In this document: positions 17,408-23,996 of the stretch, piece after piece | Layout: each line of letters begins with the position of its first letter | How positions within the stretch are numbered: the first letter of the stretch is position 1 | Notes under the pieces: generated by a model | What the model was told of the DNA's origin: nothing | What the model saw: the letters and a program-made list of their open reading frames with translations, nothing else | The model's database searches: none | Origin: DAOVVL01 sp965603095 | Lineage (GTDB): Bacteria > Pseudomonadota > Alphaproteobacteria > Rhodospirillales > Magnetovibrionaceae | Length of the DNA stretch: 39,439 bases | NCBI GenBank assembly: GCA_965603095.1 | Contig: CBFDBQ010000015.1 | Span: 1-39,439, forward strand | Direction of reading: 5' to 3' | Program-made: the position numbers and the translations under genes

Positions 17408-17423
17408 TGCACAGACCGTGCCA
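17408..17423 (-). promoter_or_regulatory. Sigma-54 promoter of the flgF operon
   Basis: The minus strand reads TGGCACGGTCTGTGCA, preceded by T. The -24 box TTGGCACG is perfect and the -12 box GTGCA differs by one base from TTGCA; GG and GC are ten bases apart. The predicted start is near 17397, giving a leader of about 57 bases. Confidence 0.84.
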
Positions 17424-17778
17424 ATTTGAAATATTGTTTAATTTCAAGGCATTGAATGAAATTATGGTATTGGTTTGGGCTGAATACCGGCCTAATCTGT
17501 CCCACCGGGGAAGTCTTTTCCCGGCAGAACTTGCCCATTGGATACAGATTGAGGCCCCAATGGTAGATAAAGGAACTGCCCAGCAAAAAATGCATAACTA
17601 TATTGAAAGTAATTAGCTTTTTGGCCACCCCAAGGGCGCTTATCAACTACTTGTTAACCATCAGCACCTAACTTGTAATATAAGAGTTTTTGGCAGAGTC
17701 CGCGGTTGCGGGCACGTTGGTATTTAAGCCGGTATTTGAATTGACCAAAAGTCAAACTGACTAGTATTTAAAATTGAA
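17424..17778. other. Intergenic region between flgF and fliL
   Basis: Divergent spacer between the flgF promoter and fliL. An open frame at 17368-17616 has no ribosome site or recognisable product and overlaps the flgF promoter, so I do not call it. I looked for a sigma-54 match or a TTAA-N7-TTAA (CtrA) box on the fliL side and found none. The fliL promoter must lie here but I cannot place it. Confidence 0.5.
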
Positions 17779-18357
17779 ATGAGTATGGCCATGGCCGACG
17801 ATGACGAACTCGAAGATGATCTGGATGGTGACGAACTCGAAGGCGAGGAAGGCGAGGGTGAGGAAGGCGAGGAAGGCGAAGGGAAGTCTGGCAGAAAAAG
17901 ACTTTTAATCGTTATTGCCGCAGTTTTAGTGCTTATCCTTGGTGGTGTAACGGGAGCGTATTTTCTCGGTTATTTGCAGCCTTTAATTAACATGATAGCT
18001 GGCGAGGATCAGGTCGGTCTAGATGATGAAGCGCAAGCACTGATATCTGGGGATGCAGTTTTTTACGATTTACCTGAGATGCTAGTTAACCTGAATACAG
18101 GTGGCCGTAAATCGGTCTATTTGAAAATAAGGGTAAGCCTTGAGCTTGAAACCGTTGAAGACGTTACAAATGTTGAAAACCTGATGCCAAGAATTGTTGA
18201 TAATTTTCAGGTTTATTTGCGTGAATTACGAATAGATGACCTGAAGGGTTCAGCCGGAATGTATCGCCTGCGTGAAGAATTATTGAAACGGGTGAATGTT
18301 GCGGTTAGTCCGGCAAAAGTAAACGATGTTTTATTCAAAGAAATGCTTGTTCAGTAG
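17779..18357 (+). CDS. fliL: Flagellar basal body-associated protein FliL
   Basis: Single-pass inner-membrane protein that associates with the stators and basal body. The 192 residues comprise a very acidic cytoplasmic tail (residues 1-36, with repeated E-G-E-E units), a short basic stop GKSGRKR, a transmembrane helix (about 43-65) and a periplasmic stomatin/SPFH-like domain ending DVLFKEMLVQ. The motif VFYDLPEMLVNLNT is typical for FliL. ATGs at 17785 and 17791 are other possible starts; none has a clear ribosome site. It leads the rightward fliL-fliM-motor cluster. Confidence 0.92.
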   Translation: MSMAMADDDELEDDLDGDELEGEEGEGEEGEEGEGKSGRKRLLIVIAAVLVLILGGVTGAYFLGYLQPLINMIAGEDQVGLDDEAQALISGDAVFYDLPEMLVNLNTGGRKSVYLKIRVSLELETVEDVTNVENLMPRIVDNFQVYLRELRIDDLKGSAGMYRLREELLKRVNVAVSPAKVNDVLFKEMLVQ

Positions 18358-18386
18358 CGAACGACAACTAGAAAGATTGGCAATAA

Positions 18387-19532
18387 ATGACAGCCCCAGG
18401 TGATGACGTAGACCAAGATGCAATGGCTGCCGCATGGGAAGCGGCTATGGATCCTGATGCCGCGGCCCCTACGGGCGAAGATGGCGAACAGGACGATCTG
18501 GCCGCTGAATGGGCATCCATGCTCGACAGTGGCAGTGATTCTTCTGCATCTTCTGGTGGTGGCCGTGAATCAACCCGTGTACTTAATCAAGACGAAATTG
18601 ACTCATTGCTTGGCTTTGATGACGAACTTGATGAGGTTGACCACAAGTCAGGCATTCAAGCCATTCTTAATTCGGCGCTGGTTTCATACGAACGACTTCC
18701 AATGCTCGAAGTTGTGTTTGATCGTCTTGTACGTCTGATGTCCACGTCTTTGCGTAATTTTACCTCTGATAATGTTGAAGTATCACTGGATAATATTACC
18801 TCTATACGTTTTGGTGATTATCTTAATTCAATCCCACTTCCTGCCATGCTTAGCGTGTTTAAGGCCGAAGAATGGGACAACTTCGGACTTCTAACCGTTG
18901 ACTCGTCTCTTATTTATTCAATCGTTGATGTTTTGCTGGGTGGTAGACGCGGAACGGCCGCTATGCGTATTGAGGGCCGACCATACACCACCATTGAACG
19001 CTCGCTGGTTGAAAGAATGGTTCATGTAATGCTGTCGGATTTATCTGGCTCGTTTGAACCGCTATCGCCGGTAACATTCCGCTTTGACCGTATTGAAACA
19101 AACCCACGGTTTGCAACCATTTCCAGGCCATCAAACGCAGCCATTGTGGCGCGACTAAGAATTGATATGGAAGACCGTGGCGGACAGATGGAACTGCTTC
19201 TTCCTTATGCAACGCTGGAACCTGTTCGTGAGCTATTGCTGCAATCGTTCATGGGTGAAAAATTTGGTCGCGATTCAATTTGGGAAACTCACTTGGCCGA
19301 AGAACTATGGCTTACCGAGGTTGAGCTTGAAGCGGTTCTGGATACGCAATCAATGCGGTTGGGGTCGGCCTTTGATTTCAAGGTGAACTCACACCTTGCA
19401 TTAGGCGCAACCCCTGACAGCCAAGTTCTGCTCAAATGCGGCGATGTTCCTATGTACGTTGGTAAAATGGGCCGCAAAGGCGAGCAGATGGCAATTCAAA
19501 TAGATGGAAAATACGAAAAACCGAAAGAATAA
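18387..19532 (+). CDS. fliM: Flagellar motor switch protein FliM
   Basis: C-ring protein that binds phosphorylated CheY and sets rotation direction. The CheY-binding motif LNQDEIDSLLGF is at about 66-77, not at the very N terminus as in enterics. A 65-residue extension precedes it and contains two similar motifs, MAAAWEAAMD (about 13-22) and LAAEWASMLD (about 38-47). The middle domain follows (FGDYLNSIPLPAMLSVFKAE, a variant of the usual GGxG-containing region) and a C-terminal SpoA domain with LKCGDVPMYVGKMGRKG. It starts 29 bases after fliL. Such extensions are known in alphaproteobacterial FliM; their role here is open. Confidence 0.94.
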   Translation: MTAPGDDVDQDAMAAAWEAAMDPDAAAPTGEDGEQDDLAAEWASMLDSGSDSSASSGGGRESTRVLNQDEIDSLLGFDDELDEVDHKSGIQAILNSALVSYERLPMLEVVFDRLVRLMSTSLRNFTSDNVEVSLDNITSIRFGDYLNSIPLPAMLSVFKAEEWDNFGLLTVDSSLIYSIVDVLLGGRRGTAAMRIEGRPYTTIERSLVERMVHVMLSDLSGSFEPLSPVTFRFDRIETNPRFATISRPSNAAIVARLRIDMEDRGGQMELLLPYATLEPVRELLLQSFMGEKFGRDSIWETHLAEELWLTEVELEAVLDTQSMRLGSAFDFKVNSHLALGATPDSQVLLKCGDVPMYVGKMGRKGEQMAIQIDGKYEKPKE

Positions 19533-19614
19533 ACTTTCGGACATGTTATTTAACAGTCGCGTTTTTTTGGCATTTTAATATTTGTCATAGCGCAATTTTA
19601 GGGAAGGAAAAACG

Positions 19615-20202
19615 ATGACTATTTCCTTGGTTTTAGATGTAACAATCGCTGTTCTGCTGATGTTTACCATAACTTATGCGGTTCGCCTTAATTATCGCCT
19701 TTCGCAGTTGCGTGCCGATAAGTCAGAGCTTGAGATGCTTGCTAAAACTTTCGTCAATGCAACCAATCGTGCAGAAGAAGGGGTGAATAGATTAAAGGTT
19801 TCAACCGATGCACTACAGGCAGAAATAAAAAAGGCTGAAGTATTAAAAGATGACCTGGCTTATATGATTGAGCGCGGTGGAACCACAGCCGATGAAATGT
19901 TAGAACGGGTTCGCACAACCCGCACATTTTCCGCCCCTGTTAATACGGGAACATTTTCCGAAGAAGATCTTGCCGGCAGTAACGTAAACGAATTTACCGG
20001 TGATTTTTTAAATTCCGCGCCTGAGTTTGAAAGCGACAACCCGCTTAAAAATGCCATTGAGGCCGGACGTAAAAACATATCATCGGCCAATTCTGTAAAA
20101 GATACGCTTAGGGCGCGCGGCAATAGCGGTGCGAGCGCACATATTGACCCGCAGATAGATGCAGAACGGGTACTGATGAAGGTTCTTGGCGGCGTAAGCT
20201 AG
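19615..20202 (+). CDS. DUF6468-like membrane coiled-coil protein
   Basis: Protein of 195 residues with one N-terminal transmembrane helix (about 4-25) followed by a basic residue cluster and a coiled-coil (about 30-90, NRLSQLRADKSELEMLAKTF and onward). Then comes ERGGTTADEMLERVR and a polar, probably disordered region, with a short helix at the end (IDAERVLMKVLGG). It matches my memory of the DUF6468 proteins found after fliM in Rhodospirillales flagellar clusters. No enzymatic residues are visible. Its place between fliM and motE suggests a structural role at the motor; function is not known to me. Confidence 0.7.
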   Translation: MTISLVLDVTIAVLLMFTITYAVRLNYRLSQLRADKSELEMLAKTFVNATNRAEEGVNRLKVSTDALQAEIKKAEVLKDDLAYMIERGGTTADEMLERVRTTRTFSAPVNTGTFSEEDLAGSNVNEFTGDFLNSAPEFESDNPLKNAIEAGRKNISSANSVKDTLRARGNSGASAHIDPQIDAERVLMKVLGGVS

Positions 20203-20247
20203 TTATTGTGAAATTATTTTTAAACACCAATCAGGACTCCTTAGGGC

Positions 20248-21021
20248 ATGGGTAGCAAAAAAAGAAAAACAATAAAAAAGAAAAGTGTAGCCAGTAATCC
20301 CATTAGGCGTGTTTTTGCGCGCATGCGATTGATGCCTATGGTTATATTCTTTTCTGTTCTTATGCTTACGGTAAAGGTCAGCGATATCTGGACGGGCGTA
20401 GAGGGCCTGCTTGATGGTGAGGTCGGCGTTTCTGAGGCCGCCGCCCAAGCGCCAACCCCACCTGCTAGCACGGCGACACCACCAACTGATCCATTGATGG
20501 CGGACGATCCATTGATGGCGGCTGAGCCATTGACAATACCAAATGAAGACCCAGCAGCCGTGGCGGCAAGAATGCTAGCTGATGACCCGACGCTTCTTAC
20601 CCAAACGGAAATAGACCTGTTACAAAAATTGGCAGAAAGACGCGAAGTAATAGATCTAAGGGCAAAGGAGTTAGAGACCCGTGAGGCCATGTTGCAGGCG
20701 GCAGAGGGTCGAATTGATAAAAAAATTGATGATTTTAAAGCTCTAAAGGCAACCTTGGATGGGCTAATCAAGCAATATGATGGTCAGCAGGACTCCCAGC
20801 TAGCAAGCTTGGTTAAAATCTATGAAAATATGAAACCCAAGGACGCCGCACGAATATTTGAAGAGCTTGAGATGGGGGTATTATTGATGGTGACAGAGCG
20901 CATGAAAGAGCGTTCTCTGGCCCCTGTAATGGCTAAAATGGACCCGGTAAAAGCCATGGAAATGACCGTGGAGCTTGCTAAAATGAGGAAAATACCCCGA
21001 CCCGGCGGAGGCGCTGGTTGA
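20248..21021 (+). CDS. motE: MotE-like periplasmic motor chaperone
   Basis: Inner-membrane anchored, mostly periplasmic protein of 257 residues. It has a strongly basic N terminus, one transmembrane helix (about 29-47), a Pro/Ala-rich linker with a small repeat (PLMADDPLMAAEPL), and a coiled-coil (about 125-185). The C-terminal MgtE-N-like domain contains KIYENMKPKDAARIFEELEM. This order matches MotE, which in Sinorhizobium folds and targets the stator-associated protein MotC. No motC is seen in the window. The downstream MotB pair and the exported TPR protein are candidate partners, which is inference. Confidence 0.8.
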   Translation: MGSKKRKTIKKKSVASNPIRRVFARMRLMPMVIFFSVLMLTVKVSDIWTGVEGLLDGEVGVSEAAAQAPTPPASTATPPTDPLMADDPLMAAEPLTIPNEDPAAVAARMLADDPTLLTQTEIDLLQKLAERREVIDLRAKELETREAMLQAAEGRIDKKIDDFKALKATLDGLIKQYDGQQDSQLASLVKIYENMKPKDAARIFEELEMGVLLMVTERMKERSLAPVMAKMDPVKAMEMTVELAKMRKIPRPGGGAG

Positions 21022-21169
21022 GGGTAAATTCTTTAAAATTGTTAAAATTTAAGCGATATCTGGCGATTGATCATATAATAGATTGTTTTTAAAGGGTTGC
21101 TAAGAGCGCTAGGCTGTTTTACCTAATATGTATAACAAGGATTGAATAACGGTTCGGGGCTTAATATAT

Positions 21170-21200
21170 GCTAACTTCATAGTATGTTAGCTTAATTTTT
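21170..21200 (+). terminator. Possible terminator after motE
   Basis: Stem GCTAAC/GTTAGC (21170-21191, ten-base loop) is followed by TTAATTTTT. The stem is short and only half GC, so it is a weak candidate. It would separate fliL-fliM-DUF6468-motE from cheY and the genes after it. Confidence 0.4.
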
Positions 21201-21237
21201 GTAAATATTAGGTTGCTGGTAATTATCAAGAGATTCG

Positions 21238-21254
21238 ACTGGCAAGTTGCCAGT
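21238..21254. promoter_or_regulatory. 17-bp perfect palindrome upstream of cheY
   Basis: ACTGGCAA-G-TTGCCAGT has 8-bp arms and one central base, and ends 20 bases before the cheY ATG. It may be an operator or, in mRNA, a tight hairpin just ahead of the ribosome site GGAG. I do not recognise the binding protein. Confidence 0.6.
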
Positions 21255-21274
21255 TAACGTATGGAGATTTCTAA

Positions 21275-21664
21275 ATGGCTGTAGATATGAGTATGAAGGT
21301 CCTAATCGTAGATGATTACAAGACCATGCTCAGGATTATGCGTAATCTGCTAAAGCAACTGGGTTTTGACAACGTGGAGGAAGCCATTGATGGCACCGCC
21401 GCTCATGCAATTCTTGCTGAGGATCCTAATTTTGGTTTGATTATTTCTGACTGGAACATGGAACCCATGACCGGGATTGAGTTGTTGCGTAAGGTTCGGG
21501 CCGAAGATGCGCTAAAAGCCATACCATTTATTATGGTTACAGCAGAATCAAAATCTGAAAACGTTATTGCGGCAAAGGAAGCCGGTGTTTCAAACTACAT
21601 CGTGAAACCATTTAACGCCGAAACTCTTAAGGCAAAGATGGTTAGCGTACTTGGTGATTTCTAA
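21275..21664 (+). CDS. cheY: Chemotaxis response regulator CheY
   Basis: Single-domain receiver of 129 residues. The acidic pair is in VDDY (13-14), the phosphorylated Asp is D59 in ISDWNM, the Thr is in MVTAES and the Lys in IVKPFNAE. The WNMEPMTG loop after the Asp is typical of motor-binding CheY. The neighbours are a CheZ-like phosphatase 11 bases downstream and fliM upstream, so it most likely carries the signal to the switch. Other chemotaxis genes (cheA, cheW, cheB, cheR) are not in the window. Confidence 0.93.
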   Translation: MAVDMSMKVLIVDDYKTMLRIMRNLLKQLGFDNVEEAIDGTAAHAILAEDPNFGLIISDWNMEPMTGIELLRKVRAEDALKAIPFIMVTAESKSENVIAAKEAGVSNYIVKPFNAETLKAKMVSVLGDF

Positions 21665-21675
21665 GGGGGTTGCCA

Positions 21676-22551
21676 ATGGCCGGGGGGAAGGCAGCAAAGC
21701 GCAAAACGGTTAAGCGCAAAACGGCAAAACGCACCCCGGCTACAAAGCCGAAATCGCCAAAGAAAAAGTCCGCAAAGCGCGTGACGGCGAAACGTAAATC
21801 AGCAAAATCCAAAACCGCCAAACGCAAGACTGCCAAGCGCAAGTCTCCCAAGCGTGTGTCAGCAAAACGCGCAAGCACGGCAAAGTCAAAAAATCCCAAG
21901 AAAAAGAAAAGCACAAAGAAAAAAGTGCTTAAGAAAAAAAGTGTCGCCAAAAAGCGCTCTGCTGTGAAAAATGTATTAAGTGCAGCAAAGAAGATGTCTA
22001 AGAGCAAAAAACCAGCATCCAAAATTGAGAAAATTATTTTTTCTGAATTAGAGAATCTTGCCGGTTATATCCAAGATGCCAAAATGGAAATTTCATCATT
22101 AAATCCTAATGAGGTTAAAAACGATTTTCTGCCAACGGCGGAGATCGAGCTTAGCGCAATTGTGGAGGCAACAGCCGAAGCAACCCATGCAATTATGGAT
22201 GCCTGCGAAGGTTTGGAAGAGGTTATGTCCGGACTAGACGGCGAAGCGGCGTCAACATTGATGGATTCTACCACCAAGATTTATGAGGCATGTACATTCC
22301 AAGACATAACCGGACAACGAATTAACAAGGTGGTTACCGCGTTGCAACACATTGAAGGGCGCATCGACCTCCTGATTTCCGTGTTTGATATAAAAATTGA
22401 TAAATCTGCATCTATCAAAAAAGAAGAGCAGATAATTAATGTGGGGGGAGCTAAGGTGGTAAGCGACGAGGGGCTTCTCGAAGGCCCTCAGCTTAAGGGG
22501 CGTGGCAGTAGCCAGGCTGAAATCGATGATCTTTTAGCGAGTTTTGATTAG
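21676..22551 (+). CDS. cheZ: CheZ-like phosphatase with histone H1-like tail
   Basis: Predicted phosphatase of CheY-P, 291 residues. Residues 118-240 form the CheZ helical hairpin with the active-site motif FQDITGQRINKV; D210 and Q214 occupy the places of the catalytic Asp and Gln of enteric CheZ. The last residues AEIDDLLASFD resemble the C-terminal CheY-binding helix. Residues 1-115 are quite different: a Lys/Arg/Ala/Ser/Thr tail built from degenerate five-residue units (AKRKT, VKRKT, AKRKS) like histone H1. The ATG at 21676 has AAGGGGG six bases upstream, which is better than the in-frame TTG at 21670. It lies 11 bases after cheY. Confidence 0.85.
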   Translation: MAGGKAAKRKTVKRKTAKRTPATKPKSPKKKSAKRVTAKRKSAKSKTAKRKTAKRKSPKRVSAKRASTAKSKNPKKKKSTKKKVLKKKSVAKKRSAVKNVLSAAKKMSKSKKPASKIEKIIFSELENLAGYIQDAKMEISSLNPNEVKNDFLPTAEIELSAIVEATAEATHAIMDACEGLEEVMSGLDGEAASTLMDSTTKIYEACTFQDITGQRINKVVTALQHIEGRIDLLISVFDIKIDKSASIKKEEQIINVGGAKVVSDEGLLEGPQLKGRGSSQAEIDDLLASFD

Positions 22552-22557
22552 TCCCAT

Positions 22558-23268
22558 ATGGACGATTTTGACACCATAACCAAGTCTGGAAAAGGCGCCG
22601 ATTCTACAATAGCCCTGTTTTTGGGATTGTATCTTGTTGTCTTGGCATTTTTCATTCTTCTTGTTTCCATATCAACCCTTGAAGAATCAAAATCACGAAC
22701 GGTAATGGATAGCTTGTCCAGTGCGTTTACAACAATTATTCCGCCCTCGTCTGATCTGCAATCATTTAGATCAAAAGACGGCGATGTTTTGGCGGCTCAG
22801 GAATTTCAGGAACAGGTTACTGGCATATTTGCAACATCGGTTGCCATCGAAAAGATTGAGATAGTTCAACCGGGCAAATTGATGCGAGTGGTATTTAAAT
22901 CAGACTCGCTTTTTGTTTCCGGAGAAGCAACAATTCGCGACAGCATGTACCCGATGCTTGACAGAACCGTGGCTTCTCTTTCCAACCGTCCTGCCGGAAT
23001 GCGGTTTGATTTGGAGTTTGTAATAGGCGTACCGACGGTTGGGGGCAAATCAATGCCCATAGTTGAAACCCTTGAAATGACCCGGGCCGGAAACTTTGCA
23101 AAAGCCATGTTTGAGCGAGGTCTTCCGCCAGATAGTGTAAGCGTTGGAATGCGCCCCAGCCGTGTCGACGAGGTTGTGCTATGGTTTTATACTCGTGACA
23201 TAGAAGACTCGAAACTTAAATTCAAGGAAGACGCAAACGCACCTAGTGGCGCAGACGGGGCGCAATAA
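22558..23268 (+). CDS. MotB-like protein without proton-carrying Asp
   Basis: Protein of 236 residues homologous to the MotB encoded next. A short cytoplasmic start is followed by one transmembrane helix (about 17-37, ALFLGLYLVVLAFFILLVS) and a periplasmic domain. Aligned on the shared FF(I/V)LL(V/F)S, the position of the MotB proton-binding Asp is Gly (G23). The periplasmic part keeps the outline of the OmpA-like fold (ETLEMTRAGNFAKAMF against WELSLARASAVAN) but lacks the NGHTD peptidoglycan-binding motif. It begins six bases after cheZ and stops one base before motB. It is probably not a proton-conducting stator subunit; a regulatory or scaffold role is inference. Confidence 0.78.
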   Translation: MDDFDTITKSGKGADSTIALFLGLYLVVLAFFILLVSISTLEESKSRTVMDSLSSAFTTIIPPSSDLQSFRSKDGDVLAAQEFQEQVTGIFATSVAIEKIEIVQPGKLMRVVFKSDSLFVSGEATIRDSMYPMLDRTVASLSNRPAGMRFDLEFVIGVPTVGGKSMPIVETLEMTRAGNFAKAMFERGLPPDSVSVGMRPSRVDEVVLWFYTRDIEDSKLKFKEDANAPSGADGAQ

Positions 23269-23269
23269 T

Positions 23270-23992
23270 ATGCCTTATGCAGAAAACCAAGATCAGGAAC
23301 CAAAACCACCCGGGCCATCCAAGGCCGCATGGATGGTAACGTTTACCGATTTGGTTTCCCTGATGCTTACATTCTTTGTTTTGTTGTTTTCCATGTCCAA
23401 TGTAAAGATGGATGAATGGGATGCTATGATTGATACTTTGACGCAAACCCTTAACCCGTCCAAGTTGACAACGGTTGCCGCGGCTACATCAAAGTTCAAT
23501 GTTGGTACAATATTTCGTAAACGCGCAATAAATCTTGATTATCTTTCCACCGTGATGGAAGAAACCATGACGCAAGATGCACTGCTTTCGAAAGGTCAGC
23601 TAATGATGCTCGACGATCGCTTGATTATAGCGCTTCCCGGCGACCTACTTTTTTCTACTGGCAGGGCAGTTATGTCGGATGAAGCAAAATCAGCGTTATT
23701 TACACTAGGAAGCGTGCTCAGGAATATTGGCAATCAAATTGGCGTCAATGGTCACACAGACCCGCGCCCACCAGCCGCAGGCAGCGATTTTACCTCTAAC
23801 TGGGAGCTGTCATTGGCCCGTGCGTCGGCGGTGGCCAATACAATCAGAAGGTCAGGTTATACAGAGGAAATATTCGCGTTTGGATATGCCGCTAGCCGTT
23901 ATAACCAGCTACCAAAAATAGAAGAAGAAAAACGCCTACAATTAGCCCGTCGGGTTGATATAGTTGTTTTCCCTACCGTTGGGGGTGATTGA
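23270..23992 (+). CDS. motB: Flagellar motor stator protein MotB
   Basis: Peptidoglycan-anchored B subunit of the stator, 240 residues. The transmembrane helix with WMVTFTDLVSLMLTFFVLLF carries the proton-binding Asp (D27) and the usual FVLLFSMS end. The OmpA-like domain has VNGHTDPRPP and NWELSLARA, typical for peptidoglycan binding. The ATG at 23270 follows the upstream stop by one base with GGGG eight bases before it; the GTG at 23246 is less likely. motA is not next to it and must lie elsewhere. Coupled to the degenerate MotB-like gene upstream. Confidence 0.92.
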   Translation: MPYAENQDQEPKPPGPSKAAWMVTFTDLVSLMLTFFVLLFSMSNVKMDEWDAMIDTLTQTLNPSKLTTVAAATSKFNVGTIFRKRAINLDYLSTVMEETMTQDALLSKGQLMMLDDRLIIALPGDLLFSTGRAVMSDEAKSALFTLGSVLRNIGNQIGVNGHTDPRPPAAGSDFTSNWELSLARASAVANTIRRSGYTEEIFAFGYAASRYNQLPKIEEEKRLQLARRVDIVVFPTVGGD

Positions 23993-23996
23993 TTTT

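Noticed and set aside
17368..17616. 82-residue open frame in the flgF-fliL gap
   Set aside because: It overlaps the flgF sigma-54 promoter, has no ribosome site and no recognisable sequence.
21161..21175. CtrA-like TTAA...CTAAC near cheY
   Set aside because: Spacing is six, not seven, and the second half has a mismatch.
21642..22022. Phenylalanine-rich open frame on the minus strand
   Set aside because: It is the reverse reading of the lysine-rich CheZ tail, where AAA/AAG codons become TTT/CTT.
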